DNA from: CAWULT01 sp963923455 | Lineage (GTDB): Bacteria > Acidobacteriota > Vicinamibacteria > Vicinamibacterales > UBA2999 | NCBI GenBank assembly: GCA_963923455.1 | Contig: CAWULT010000002.1 | Coordinates: 30,747 to 94,746 of the forward strand | DNA length: 64,000 nucleotides | Direction of reading: 5' to 3' | Shown: positions 42,777-51,681 of the stretch, in pieces | Numbering within the stretch: position 1 is the stretch's first letter | Layout of the letters: every line of letters starts with the position of its first letter | Translations under genes and position numbers: made by a program | The notes under the pieces: model-generated | Seen by the model: only the letters and a program-made list of their open reading frames with translations | What the model was told of the DNA's origin: nothing | Databases searched by the model: none

Positions 42777-43460
42777 GTGCCTGCTGCAGACTGGCGCGCG
42801 TCCCGGACGAAACGGGCGCAGGCCGCGCTCATCGCCGGCGTCGTGGCCCCGCTCGTCGCTGCGTTGGGCCGCACGTACCGGTGGCGGATCGACGGCGCCG
42901 ATCACCTGGCCGCGGTTGACGCCTCGGGGCGACCGCCGATCATGGCTTTCTGGCACGGCCGGATCCTGCCAGCCACCCTCTACTTCCGCGACCGCGGGAT
43001 CATCGTCATCACGAGCGAGAACTTCGACGGGGAGTGGATCGCGCGCGTCATCGCGCGCTTCGGCTACGGAACGGCCCGCGGGTCGACGTCGCGCGGGGGG
43101 CGCCGGGCACTGCTGCAACTCGTGCGCGACGTGCGCGCGGGCCGGGCGGCCGCGTTCACCCTGGACGGTCCGCGCGGGCCGGCGAAGGTGGCACAGCCGG
43201 GTGCGATCTGGCTCGCGAAGGCGAGCGGCAGCCCGGTGATCCCGTTCCACATGGAGGCGTCCGCGTACTGGACCGCCCGCAGCTGGGACGCGACGCAGGT
43301 GCCGAAGCCGTTCGCGACGGTCGGCGTCGCCATCGGCGAGCCACTTGCCGTTCCGGCGACCGCATCCGAGGAGGACCTGGAGGCGGCCCGACGGGAACTC
43401 GAACGGCGCCTGGCCGCGCTCGAGACGCGCGCCCGCGCACTGGCGCTCGGCCAGGGGTGA
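42777..43460 (+). CDS. DUF374 / lysophospholipid acyltransferase-like protein
   Basis: 227 residues. The AFWHGRILPATLYF motif (His and Arg of the acyltransferase HxxxxD-like site), VITSENFDGEWIARVIARFGYG and FTLDGPRGPAKVAQPGAIWLAK are the DUF374 family blocks. These proteins are often near lipid A/KDO genes and may acylate an envelope lipid. GTG at 42777 (11 bp after ETF-QO) is the first in-frame start. Convergent to the sugar dehydrogenase. Confidence 0.82.
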   Translation: MPAADWRASRTKRAQAALIAGVVAPLVAALGRTYRWRIDGADHLAAVDASGRPPIMAFWHGRILPATLYFRDRGIIVITSENFDGEWIARVIARFGYGTARGSTSRGGRRALLQLVRDVRAGRAAAFTLDGPRGPAKVAQPGAIWLAKASGSPVIPFHMEASAYWTARSWDATQVPKPFATVGVAIGEPLAVPATASEEDLEAARRELERRLAALETRARALALGQG

Positions 43461-43479
43461 AGGTCGCGCCGGCGCCGCC

Positions 43480-44880
43480 TCACCTGGCGCCGGTGTAGGT
43501 GAAGGCGAGGATCGCGCCCGGATGGGCGAGGTCTCTCGTCGGCCGGCCCGATGCGTCGGTGCTGCGGCCGTCGGGATCGGTGGCGACGAAGATCGTGCGC
43601 TGGTCCTGGGACACAGCGAGATCGCGATAGCGATTCGTCGTCTTGAACACTTCCACCGGCGCGCCCGTCACGGTGCGTCCATCCGGCGACAGCGCCAGCC
43701 GGTAGACGAGCCCGCGCAGCATGCTCGGCACGAGCAGTGACGTGCCCCATCCGGAAGGGCCTCCGGTCACGATCTCGATGCTGCCTGGCGCGATCGTGGC
43801 GCCAAGGCGCGTGTCCACCCCGGGCTCGACGGTGAAGAACGTCTGCAGCGGCGGTCGAAACGCCGCGTCGGTGAAGGTCGCCTCCTGTTGCACCGGCACC
43901 GACGGCGGCGGGGTCGCGCCGCCGCGCCCCGTGGGCAGCGACGCGCAGGGGGCGGGTGCGGAGGCCGACCAGTTGGCGTAGGCATAGACCTTGTCGTCGC
44001 GGTATCCGGCGACGCGCGGCCAGCCATAGTTGCCGCCACCCTCGATCAGGTTCACCTCGTCGTCGGTGTTCGGCCCGTGCTCGGATTCGTAGAGGCGGCC
44101 CCCGGGCCCGAAGACGAGCCCCTGCGGATTCCGGTGCCCGTAGGAGTAGACGTGGCTGCGCACGCCGCCGAACATCGGGTTGTCGGCCGGAATGCCCCCA
44201 TCGAGCCCGATGCGCAGGATCTTGCCCTGATAGGCCGTCCAGTCGCGCGCCGTGACCTCGGCGGCCGTCGGCAGGCGCTGCGCCTGGTTGGCGCGGCACC
44301 GGTTGGCCCCGAAGTTCGCCCCGCCGTCGCCGATGCTCAGGTAGAGCGCCCGGTCTGGCCCGACGGCGAGCCGTCCAGCGACGTGATCGTCATGGACCGG
44401 CAGGCCCAGCAGCAGGTCGCGCGGCTCGACGAGGCGCTGCGTCGCGGCGTCGTAGCGATACCGCCGGACGGCCATCCGCCGTGCGAGGTCCGGCCCGGGC
44501 GCGTCGTCGTATGTGAAGGCCACGTAGACGAAATCGGATCCGGTGCCGCGGAGCAGGTCGGGGTGGAACGTCAGGCCGAGCAGGCCGTCCTGCGTGACGC
44601 TCTGATGGGCCTCGGCGAGAAACAGCGCCTCGCTGCGGGCTCCGCCCTGCGGATCGACACGCAGGACGCGTCGCCCCCGTCGCTCGGTGACCCAGAGGCG
44701 CTGGTCAGGCCCCCACGAGAGTTCCCAGGGCGCATCGAGACCCGTCGTGACGACGCGCATCGAGAACCCGTCGACCGGCGGGGGCGCGCTGGCCTGGCGG
44801 CCCTGCGGATCCGCGGCGCCGGCCAGGCTGAACAACACGCCGGCGGCCGCCAAGTACCAAGGTCGCGCGGGGCGCATCAT
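43480..44880 (-). CDS. PQQ-dependent sugar dehydrogenase-type beta-propeller protein
   Basis: 466 residues with a signal peptide (WYLAAAGVLFSLAGAADPQG). Six-bladed propeller of the soluble glucose/sorbosone dehydrogenase family: GLDAPWELSWGPDQRLWVTER, the DGLLGLTFHPD block, LSIGDGGANFG, YSYGHRNPQGLVF, YESEHGPNTDDEVNLIEGGGNYGWP. It probably oxidises a sugar in the periplasm using PQQ, but PQQ binding cannot be proved from sequence. ATG pair at 44875-44880 is the start because it sits just before the signal peptide. Upstream same-strand partner is the SEC-C protein. Confidence 0.88.
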   Translation of the reverse strand: MMRPARPWYLAAAGVLFSLAGAADPQGRQASAPPPVDGFSMRVVTTGLDAPWELSWGPDQRLWVTERRGRRVLRVDPQGGARSEALFLAEAHQSVTQDGLLGLTFHPDLLRGTGSDFVYVAFTYDDAPGPDLARRMAVRRYRYDAATQRLVEPRDLLLGLPVHDDHVAGRLAVGPDRALYLSIGDGGANFGANRCRANQAQRLPTAAEVTARDWTAYQGKILRIGLDGGIPADNPMFGGVRSHVYSYGHRNPQGLVFGPGGRLYESEHGPNTDDEVNLIEGGGNYGWPRVAGYRDDKVYAYANWSASAPAPCASLPTGRGGATPPPSVPVQQEATFTDAAFRPPLQTFFTVEPGVDTRLGATIAPGSIEIVTGGPSGWGTSLLVPSMLRGLVYRLALSPDGRTVTGAPVEVFKTTNRYRDLAVSQDQRTIFVATDPDGRSTDASGRPTRDLAHPGAILAFTYTGAR

Positions 44881-44899
44881 CGTCAGTCCTGCCCGGACG

Positions 44900-45148
44900 T
44901 CAGGGCACCTGGACGCCGTTGGCGTCGTGGTAGTGCCCGTGGGCGGGATCCCAGACCCGAACCGACGCCGGGTTCCGTTCACCCGTGAAGGAGAAGATGG
45001 CGACCGCGATGGCCGCGACGACAGCGGCGCCCACCGTGAGCATCAGCACCCGGGATGACCGGTCGCTCTCTGACGTCTGCCCGTGGCATCGCTTGAACTT
45101 CTTGCCGCTGCCGCAGGAGCAGAGATCGTTTCGTCCGGGTTTGGCCAT
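44900..45148 (-). CDS. Small SEC-C motif membrane protein
   Basis: 82 residues. The N-terminus is a SEC-C zinc knuckle, GRNDLCSCGSGKKFKRCHG, as on SecA C-termini, followed by a short Ser-rich linker, a helix (VLMLTVGAAVVAAIAVAIFSF) and an outside tail with VWDPAHGHYHDANG. It should be an inner-membrane protein with the zinc knuckle inside and a His-rich tail outside. AAGGAGG precedes ATG 45148. The longer frame reaching 46093 overlaps the deacetylase and is not real. Function unknown; 19 bp before the PQQ-type gene. Confidence 0.75.
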   Translation of the reverse strand: MAKPGRNDLCSCGSGKKFKRCHGQTSESDRSSRVLMLTVGAAVVAAIAVAIFSFTGERNPASVRVWDPAHGHYHDANGVQVP

Positions 45149-45239
45149 GCCTGCTGGTCCTCCTTCTGGCGGTCGGGGATACGCTACCACAGCGCCCGGC
45201 GACGCGCGCGGGCGCCCGTCGCCGTCGAGGCCAATCTCG

Positions 45240-45245
45240 TACAAT
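45240..45245 (+). promoter_or_regulatory. TACAAT 8 nt before the deacetylase ATG
   Basis: TACAAT at 45240-45245, then 8 nt, then the ATG at 45254. There is no usable Shine-Dalgarno in those 8 nt, so a leaderless mRNA is likely. Confidence 0.45.
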
Positions 45246-45253
45246 CGGGACCG

Positions 45254-46285
45254 ATGTCCGTGCGCGTCTACGCCCCGCCGCAGTCCGCTGACCATCTGAC
45301 GCCGCCCGGACATCCCGAACGGGCGGAGCGGTGGGAGGTCATGTCGGCCGTGATCGAGGCCGCCCGTGACGTGCTCGGCGCTCCCGTGCCGGTGCGCGAC
45401 CCTGGGGACGCGGCACTGCTGCGCGTCCACACGCCCAGGCACCTCGCCGCGATGGCGGCGACGGCGGGCAGGGCGACGGCGCTGGATTCCGACACCTACA
45501 CCTCTCCTGCGACCTACGAGGCCGCGCGGCTGGCCGCCGGCGCGGCCGTCCAGGCGGTGGAGGGGGTCATGGCCGACGGCCTCGGCAGCCGCGCCCTGGT
45601 CGCCGTGCGACCGCCGGGACACCACGCGGAGGCCGAGCGCGCGATGGGCTTCTGCCTGTTCAACAGCATCGCGGTCGCGGCCGCCCACGCGCGCGCCCAC
45701 GGGGTTTCGCGCGTCGCGGTCGTCGACTACGACGTGCATCACGGCAACGGCACCCAGGCCGCCTTCTACGCCGACCCCTCGGTGCTGTTCCTGTCGTCGC
45801 ACCAGTTCCCGTTCTACCCGGGGACGGGCGCCGCGAAGGAGACGGGGACCGGCGCGGGCGCGGGGTTCACCGTCAACCTGCCGATGGCGGCTGGCGCTGC
45901 GGACGCCGACTTCGAACTCGTTTACGACCGCGTGGTCGAACCCGTCCTGCGCCAGTTCGCCCCGGAGCTCATCCTGGTGTCGGCCGGCTTCGATGCCCAC
46001 GCGCGCGACCCGCTCGGCGGCATGCAACTCAGCGCCGCCGAGTTCGGGCGGCTCACCGCGCGGCTGTGCCGGGTGGCCGACGCGTCTGCGCACGGCCGGA
46101 TCGTGCTGGTCACCGAAGGGGGCTACGATCTCGCCGCGCTGGCCGACTCGCTGCGCGCGGTCATCTCGGTACTCGCGGGCGACGCAGCCGTATCCCGGTC
46201 GCCGGCGCCCGCCGGCCCCGCCGCACGCGGGCAGGCCGCGCTCGACGCGGTGCTACCGCTCCTGCGCCCGCGCTGGCAGCTATAA
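45254..46285 (+). CDS. Histone-deacetylase-family amidohydrolase
   Basis: 343 residues, arginase/deacetylase fold. H..PPGHPERAERW at the N-terminus, RPPGHHAEAERAMGFCLFNSIAVAA with the His-His pair, VVDYDVHHGNGTQAAFY with Asp/His zinc ligands, AGFDAHARDPLGG with the third ligand, and EGGYDLAAL with the catalytic Tyr. All key residues are there. It removes acetyl groups from proteins or polyamines; acetoin-utilisation or acetylpolyamine roles are possible. It ends in CAG CTA TAA, sharing bases with the leuS -10 box. Confidence 0.88.
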   Translation: MSVRVYAPPQSADHLTPPGHPERAERWEVMSAVIEAARDVLGAPVPVRDPGDAALLRVHTPRHLAAMAATAGRATALDSDTYTSPATYEAARLAAGAAVQAVEGVMADGLGSRALVAVRPPGHHAEAERAMGFCLFNSIAVAAAHARAHGVSRVAVVDYDVHHGNGTQAAFYADPSVLFLSSHQFPFYPGTGAAKETGTGAGAGFTVNLPMAAGAADADFELVYDRVVEPVLRQFAPELILVSAGFDAHARDPLGGMQLSAAEFGRLTARLCRVADASAHGRIVLVTEGGYDLAALADSLRAVISVLAGDAAVSRSPAPAGPAARGQAALDAVLPLLRPRWQL

Positions 46286-46286
46286 T
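46281..46286 (+). promoter_or_regulatory. TATAAT overlapping the deacetylase stop, promoter for leuS
   Basis: TATAAT covers the stop TAA (46283-46285), 57 nt before the leuS ATG. GCCCC and GGGGC in the leader (around 46293-46310) can form a small stem. Confidence 0.5.
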
Positions 46287-46343
46287 TCTGCCTGCCCCTC
46301 ACGAGCGGGGCGCCCGGCACCGGCCGGCAGTCCGATACGCTCC

Positions 46344-48887
46344 ATGCCTGACTATCATCCGCAAGCCCTGGACAAGAAGTGGCAGCGGCGCTGGCACGAG
46401 GCCCGCGCCTTCGAGGTCGACGTCGACCCGGCCAAGCCGAAGTTCTACTGCCTCGAGATGTTCGCGTACCCGTCCGGGCACGCGCACGTCGGCCACGTCC
46501 GCAACTACATCATCGGCGACGTGATGGCGCGGATGAAGCGGATGCTGGGCTACAACGTGCTGCACCCGTTCGGGTGGGACGCGTTCGGCCTGCCCGCCGA
46601 GAACGCGGCGATCAAGCACGGTATCCATCCGGAGGTGTCGACTCGCGGCAACATCGCCCACATGAAGGGCCAGCTGCAGCGCCTGGGCATCAGCTACGCC
46701 TGGGAGCGCGAGCTGGCCACCTGCGACGCCGAGTACTACAAGTGGAACCAGTGGCTCTTCATCCGGATGTTCGAGAAGGGGCTTGCGTACCGTCGCCGGT
46801 CGTCGGTCAACTGGTGCCCGAGCTGCAACACCGTGCTGGCCAACGAACAGGTCGTCGAGGGGGGCTGCTGGCGCTGCGGATCCGCCGTCGAGACGCGGGA
46901 CCTCGAGCAGTGGTTCTTCCGGATCACGGCGTACGCCGACGAACTGCTCACCGCCACCGAACGCCTGACGCAGTGGCCCGAGAAGGTGCTGACGATGCAG
47001 CGCAACTGGATCGGCCGCTCCGAGGGCGCCCGGGTCCGGTTCGGCGTGGAGGGGGAGCCGGACGCCGGCATCGAGGTGTTCACGACGCGCATCGACACCA
47101 TCTTCGGCGCGACGTGCGTCCTGCTGGCGCCCGAGCATCCGCTGGTGGCCCGCTTCGCCGAGCGCGCGGCCGACCCGGCCGCGATCAGGCGCCAGGCGCA
47201 GGTGTTCCGGACACAGGACCGGTCGGCGCGCATCAGCGGCGAGATCGACAAGCAGGGCTTCGACACCGGTGTGCGCGCGGTCAATCCGTTCACCGGAGGC
47301 ACGGTTCCCGTCTGGGTCGCCAACTTCGTTTTGGGTGAGTACGGCACTGGCGCCGTCATGGCGGTGCCGGCGCACGACCAGCGCGACTTCGAGTTCGCGC
47401 GCACGTTCGGCCTGCCCGTTCGCGTCGTGGTCACGCCGGACGGGCAGCCGGTCGACGCCGCGTCGCTGACCGAGGCGCGTCCGGCCTACGGCACGCTGGT
47501 CGACTCCGGCCCGTTCACGGGGTTGAGCTCGGCGGAGGCCCAGAAGCGCATGAGCACGCTTGCGCGGGAGCGGGGCTTCGGCGAGGCGACCGTGCAGTTC
47601 CGCCTGAAGGACTGGGGCATCTCCCGGCAGCGTTACTGGGGCACCCCGATTCCGATGATCTACTGCGAGCAGGACGGCATCGTGCCGGTGCCGGACGACC
47701 AGTTGCCGGTCGAACTGCCGAAGCTCGCGCAGTTCACCGGCCGCGGCGACTCGCCGCTGGCGCAGGTGCCGGAGTTCGTCAACGTGACCTGCCCGCGCTG
47801 CGGCGGACCCGCCCGCCGCGAGACGGACACGATGGACACGTTCGTGGACTCGTCCTGGTACTTCTACCGGTTCGCCGACCCCCGCAACGCGCGCCAGCCG
47901 TTCGACCCGGCCGCGGTGAAGTACTGGCTGCCGGTGGACTTCTACAGCGGCGGCGTCGAGCACGCGATCCTGCACCTCATCTACTCGCGGTTCTTCGCCC
48001 GCGTGTTCCGCGACGTCGGCCTGGTGGACCACGACGAGCCCTTCACGCAACTGCTGACGCAGGGGATGGTGCTCAAGGACGGCGCCGTCATGTCGAAGTC
48101 GAAGGGCAACGTCGTCGACCCCGACACGATGCTCGAGAAGTTCGGCGCCGACGCGCTGCGGTTGTACGTGATGTTCGTCGCGCCGCCGGAGAAGGAAGTC
48201 GAGTGGACCGATGCCGGACTGGAGGGCAGCGCGCGCTTCCTCGCGCGCGTCTGGCGCCTGGCCGACCATTGGAACGCCGCGATTCGGACCGTCGCCCCGG
48301 CCGTGCCGGCGGGCGCGGCCCTGGGCGCGGCGGAGAGGGCGCTGCGCCGGAAGACGCACGACACCATTCGCCGCGTCACCGCCGACATCGAGCAGCGCCA
48401 GCAGCTCAACACGGCCGTGTCGGCGATGATGGAGCTCGTCAACGAGCTCTATGCGTTCAGCGAGGGCACCGCGACCGGCATCCCCGGGCGTCGTGGAGCC
48501 GAGCAGGCGGACGCTCCCGCCGTCGCAGAGAGACCGGAGACCGCCGCCGTCGTCCGCGAGGCCGTGGAGGCGCTCGTCCGGATGCTGGCGCCGTTCGCAC
48601 CGCACGCGGCCGAGGAGATGTGGGAGCAGCTCGGCCATGCCGGCGGGCTCGCCGCGGCCCGGTGGCCCGTCTTCGACGCCGAGGTGGCACGGGCCGACGA
48701 GATCGTCGTGCCCGTCCAGGTCAACGGCAAGGTGCGGAGCCGCCTCACCGTGGCCGCGGACGCGTCGGAGGCCGATCTCGAGCGGCTGGCGCTGGCCGAC
48801 CCGGCCATCGTGGCCCAGCTGGCGGGCAAGACGGTCAGAAAGGTCGTCGTGGCCAAGGGCCGCCTGGTGTCGGTCGTGGCGCAGTGA
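46344..48887 (+). CDS. leuS: Leucyl-tRNA synthetase
   Basis: 847 residues, class Ia. HVGH (HIGH-like) in YPSGHAHVGHVRNYIIGD, WCPSCNTVLANEQ with zinc Cys, the CP1 editing domain (about residues 230-420, TTRIDTIFGATCVLLAPEHP), MSKSKGNVVDPD (KMSKS) and the C-terminal anticodon and tail domains ending VRKVVVAKGRLVSVV. It charges tRNA-Leu and clears misactivated norvaline/isoleucine. The start ATG at 46344 matches the family N-terminus (DYHPQALDKKWQRRW). lptE overlaps its end by 4 bp. Confidence 0.97.
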   Translation: MPDYHPQALDKKWQRRWHEARAFEVDVDPAKPKFYCLEMFAYPSGHAHVGHVRNYIIGDVMARMKRMLGYNVLHPFGWDAFGLPAENAAIKHGIHPEVSTRGNIAHMKGQLQRLGISYAWERELATCDAEYYKWNQWLFIRMFEKGLAYRRRSSVNWCPSCNTVLANEQVVEGGCWRCGSAVETRDLEQWFFRITAYADELLTATERLTQWPEKVLTMQRNWIGRSEGARVRFGVEGEPDAGIEVFTTRIDTIFGATCVLLAPEHPLVARFAERAADPAAIRRQAQVFRTQDRSARISGEIDKQGFDTGVRAVNPFTGGTVPVWVANFVLGEYGTGAVMAVPAHDQRDFEFARTFGLPVRVVVTPDGQPVDAASLTEARPAYGTLVDSGPFTGLSSAEAQKRMSTLARERGFGEATVQFRLKDWGISRQRYWGTPIPMIYCEQDGIVPVPDDQLPVELPKLAQFTGRGDSPLAQVPEFVNVTCPRCGGPARRETDTMDTFVDSSWYFYRFADPRNARQPFDPAAVKYWLPVDFYSGGVEHAILHLIYSRFFARVFRDVGLVDHDEPFTQLLTQGMVLKDGAVMSKSKGNVVDPDTMLEKFGADALRLYVMFVAPPEKEVEWTDAGLEGSARFLARVWRLADHWNAAIRTVAPAVPAGAALGAAERALRRKTHDTIRRVTADIEQRQQLNTAVSAMMELVNELYAFSEGTATGIPGRRGAEQADAPAVAERPETAAVVREAVEALVRMLAPFAPHAAEEMWEQLGHAGGLAAARWPVFDAEVARADEIVVPVQVNGKVRSRLTVAADASEADLERLALADPAIVAQLAGKTVRKVVVAKGRLVSVVAQ

Positions 48888-49450
48888 GTACCGGTCCGCG
48901 TTCCACCGGCCGGCGGCGCCTGCTCGGCGGCTTGCTGTTCGCCGGGGGCGCCGCAGCGCTCACGGGCTGCGGATACGCGCTGGCGGGCCGCGGATCGTTC
49001 CTGCCGTCCTACATCCGGACGGTGGGCATCCCCACGCTCGAGAACCGCACGACCTTCTTCCGCGTCGAGGACATCCTGACCGAGAAGATCCGCACCGAGT
49101 TCATCGGCCGCGGGAAGTACGCCGTCCGGCCACAGGCCGAGGGCGCCGACGCGGTGCTGTCGGGCGAGATCCAGACCGTTGCCGTGCAGCCCGTGTCGGT
49201 CAACGAGCAGCAGCTGGCGTCGCGTTACTCGTTTCTCGTGTCGATGCGGGTGCAGTTCACGGACGCGCGGACCAGCGACGTCCTCTGGCAGAACGACGCG
49301 CTCGTGTTCCGCGAGGAGTACGAGCTGTCGACGAAGGGCTCGAGCGCGATCGACGGCGCGTCGTTCCTGGACCAGGAGGGCAGCGCCTTCGACCGCATCG
49401 CCACCGACCTGGCCCGGACCGTGGTCACGGCGATCGTCGAGGCGTTCTGA
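48884..49450 (+). CDS. lptE: LPS-assembly lipoprotein LptE
   Basis: 188 residues. Signal region RRRLLGGLLFAGGAAALTGC ends in the lipobox LTGC, then GYALAGRGSFLPSYIRTVGIPTLENRT, the LptE core. LptE plugs the LptD barrel that inserts LPS in the outer leaflet. The leuS-lptE-holA order is common in Gram-negatives and supports the call. GTG at 48884 overlaps the leuS stop (GTGA). Confidence 0.92.
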   Translation: MSTGPRSTGRRRLLGGLLFAGGAAALTGCGYALAGRGSFLPSYIRTVGIPTLENRTTFFRVEDILTEKIRTEFIGRGKYAVRPQAEGADAVLSGEIQTVAVQPVSVNEQQLASRYSFLVSMRVQFTDARTSDVLWQNDALVFREEYELSTKGSSAIDGASFLDQEGSAFDRIATDLARTVVTAIVEAF

Positions 49451-49466
49451 TGGCTGGAGGACGACG

Positions 49467-50390
49467 TTGCCCGCGCTGAGCCCCGCCGACCTGCGGGCGC
49501 AACTCGCGTCCGGCGACACCGGCCCCCTCTACGTCCTGACGGGGGCGGACGAGGTCGAGAAGTCGACGGTGGCCGGAGAGTTCGCCGACATCGTGGACGC
49601 CGACCTGCGCGCGTTCAACGTCGAACGGCTCTACGGGGCGGAGGCGACGCCCGACGAACTGATCGACGCGGCGAGCACGCTGCCGATGATGGCGCCCCGC
49701 CGCATCGTGCTGGTGCTCGGCGCCGAGAGACTGCTCGTCCCGAAGCGCGAGAGCAAGGCCGCCGACGAGGCGCTGGCGCGCCTCGAAGCCTTCGTGGCCC
49801 GGCCGCCCGCGCACTGCACCATCGTCCTGGTCTGCGGCGCGCTCGACATGCGGCGCCGACTCGTCAAACTGCTGGTCAAGATGGCCCACGTCGTCGATTG
49901 CGGCACCATCGTCGACCGGGCCGACGCGGAGCGCTGGGTGCGGTCGCGGGCCGCGCGCGAGAAGGTGCCCCTCGATGCCGGCGCGGTGGCCGCGCTGGTC
50001 GAGCGGGCGGGCCTCGACGTCGTGCGCCTGCGCGCGGGACTGGAGCGGGTGCTGTTGTACGGGCTGGGGCAGGCGGCAATCACCGCGGCCGACGTCCGCG
50101 CGGCCGTGTCGGCGGGCCCCGAGGCCCAGGAGGACTTCGGCATCGCGAAGGCCATCTGGCGCAACGACGCGCGAGGCGCCCTGCGCGAGCTGAACCTGGC
50201 GCTCGACGCCGGTGCGGTGCCGTTCATGCTGATGGGGCAGTTGCGGGCGGCGGCCGAGAAGCTGCCGGCGGCGCGGGTCCGCGGAGCGATCGACGCGGTG
50301 TTCCGGACGGACCTGTCGCTCAAGTCGTCCGGGGGGGACCCCCGGACGCTTCTCGAGCGGCTCGTCGTCGAGCTGTGCGCTACGCGCTAG
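49467..50390 (+). CDS. holA: DNA polymerase III delta subunit HolA
   Basis: 307 residues of the clamp-loader subunit that opens the beta clamp. GPLYVLTGADEVEKSTVAGEF, the FNVERLYG and IVLVLGAERLL segments match HolA; Walker motifs are degenerate as expected. TTG at 49467 is the likely start: GGAGG at 49456-49460 is well spaced and no ATG is in frame nearby. The last 11 bp overlap the end of the convergent rpsT gene. Confidence 0.9.
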   Translation: MPALSPADLRAQLASGDTGPLYVLTGADEVEKSTVAGEFADIVDADLRAFNVERLYGAEATPDELIDAASTLPMMAPRRIVLVLGAERLLVPKRESKAADEALARLEAFVARPPAHCTIVLVCGALDMRRRLVKLLVKMAHVVDCGTIVDRADAERWVRSRAAREKVPLDAGAVAALVERAGLDVVRLRAGLERVLLYGLGQAAITAADVRAAVSAGPEAQEDFGIAKAIWRNDARGALRELNLALDAGAVPFMLMGQLRAAAEKLPAARVRGAIDAVFRTDLSLKSSGGDPRTLLERLVVELCATR

Positions 50391-50646
50391 CCTTCACGCG
50401 CGCCGCGATCCGCGACTTGTAGCGGCCGGCCGTGTTCTTGTGAATGATGCCCTTCGTGGCCATCTTGTCCACGACCGACACCGTCTGGCTCAGCGCCGCC
50501 TGCGCCCCCTCGAGGTCCTTGGCGTCGAGCGCGGCACGAATCGCCTTCAGCGCCGAACGCAGCCGGCTGCGCATGTTGCGGTTGTGCTCGCGACGCTTGA
50601 TGTTCTGCCGATTCGCCTTGAGGGCGGATTTCGTACGCTTGGCCAC
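50380..50646 (-). CDS. rpsT: 30S ribosomal protein S20
   Basis: 88 residues, very basic helical protein: AKRTKSALKANRQNIKRREHNRNMRSRLRSALKAI, then MATKGIIHKNTAGRYKSRIAARVKA. It binds the 5' domain of 16S rRNA. GTG at 50646 is the start. TAAGAT at 50697-50702 (minus strand) is a likely -10, giving a leader of about 45 nt. Confidence 0.96.
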   Translation of the reverse strand: MAKRTKSALKANRQNIKRREHNRNMRSRLRSALKAIRAALDAKDLEGAQAALSQTVSVVDKMATKGIIHKNTAGRYKSRIAARVKASA

Positions 50647-50696
50647 TGTGCTGAGGTCCTCTCTGTCGTGAACGACGCAAGTCTCGTAAAGCGCTT

Positions 50697-50702
50697 ATCT
50701 TA
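50697..50702 (-). promoter_or_regulatory. -10-like TAAGAT for rpsT
   Basis: On the minus strand TAAGAT ends about 50 nt before the rpsT GTG. The short gap between the upstream gene stop (50709) and this box leaves little room for any other control element. Confidence 0.4.
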
Positions 50703-50708
50703 GCATGG

Positions 50709-51641
50709 CTATTGGGGTTGCAGCACGTCCAGCGCGACCTTCCACTGCCGGCTCCGCTCCCGCACCCATACCCGGACGTAGAAGCCCTCCTCGCGCCGTC
50801 GGCCCGCCTGGGCACCGCGGCTGCCGCCAGGGCCGGCACGTCGGGCCGGAATGATGTAGGTGCCCCAGGTGTAGCCGAAATCGCCGCTGGCCGACGCCTC
50901 CGAGAAGCGCATGTCGCTGGCGGACATCGGGGGCTCGGAGGCCAGCCAGGCGAGGATGGCCCTGTCGCCGACGAGCGGCATGAGGCCAGGCCGGTGCAGC
51001 CTCGCGCCAGGGGCCAGCCGATCCCGGTACGCCCGGGCCTGCCCGGTGCGCAGCGCACTGTTCAGGATGCCGTCCGCGGCCCCGAGCGGGGGCGTGTTCT
51101 CGTCGTAGTCGCCGGTGAACCGGCTGGCAGGCGCCAGGCGCGTCACGCCCGGCGCGAAACGCGCCGCGCGCGGGACCGGAATGCCCACGTCCATCACCAC
51201 CTTGAAGCGGCCGTCCCGCTGACGCTTCCAGATGGAGGCATAGACCTGCTCGCGCGGCTGGCCGTCGTTGCGGGAGGGCAGGACCGACCGTGCCGGCCCC
51301 GTCAGGAAGCCGAGGTCGCCGTCGCCGGAGATGTCTCCGAAGCGGGGCTCCCACAGCAATTGCATATCGGCCGGCGGGTCCGGCGCGGCCGCGATCTGCT
51401 CCCTGGCGTAGCCGGCCGCGCCGCCCGCGAAGCCGACCGCGGCGTCGGCGAAATACTCCAGGAACGCCTGCTTCCAGCCGATCACGAGCGCCCGGGCGGC
51501 AAACGCCCGCTCGGTGGCGACCATCGCGTCGAAGGGCGCAATCGGGTCGACCGCCTGCCCGGTGGCCCGTCCCGGATCCGCGAGCAGGACGGCCGCGACG
51601 CTCAGTGCGGCGAGCGGAAGGAGTGCCAGTCGAAGCCGCAT
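50709..51641 (-). CDS. Secreted DUF4440/SnoaL-like protein with two repeats
   Basis: 310 residues. A signal peptide (LRLALLPLAALSVAAVLLADPG) precedes two NTF2-like halves: about residues 35-165 (AFAARALVIGWKQAFLEYFADAAVGFAGG) and 190-305 (GDRAILAWLASEPPMSASDM then KVALDVLQPQ). Similar domains act as ketosteroid-isomerase-like enzymes or carriers, but no catalytic residues can be assigned. Both halves end in a 'KV..DV' strand. TATAGT lies 13 nt before the ATG at 51641. Function unknown. Confidence 0.7.
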   Translation of the reverse strand: MRLRLALLPLAALSVAAVLLADPGRATGQAVDPIAPFDAMVATERAFAARALVIGWKQAFLEYFADAAVGFAGGAAGYAREQIAAAPDPPADMQLLWEPRFGDISGDGDLGFLTGPARSVLPSRNDGQPREQVYASIWKRQRDGRFKVVMDVGIPVPRAARFAPGVTRLAPASRFTGDYDENTPPLGAADGILNSALRTGQARAYRDRLAPGARLHRPGLMPLVGDRAILAWLASEPPMSASDMRFSEASASGDFGYTWGTYIIPARRAGPGGSRGAQAGRRREEGFYVRVWVRERSRQWKVALDVLQPQ

Positions 51642-51681
51642 GTTCGGTCGCAGCACTATACGCCGCAACCGGAGGCAGCGC

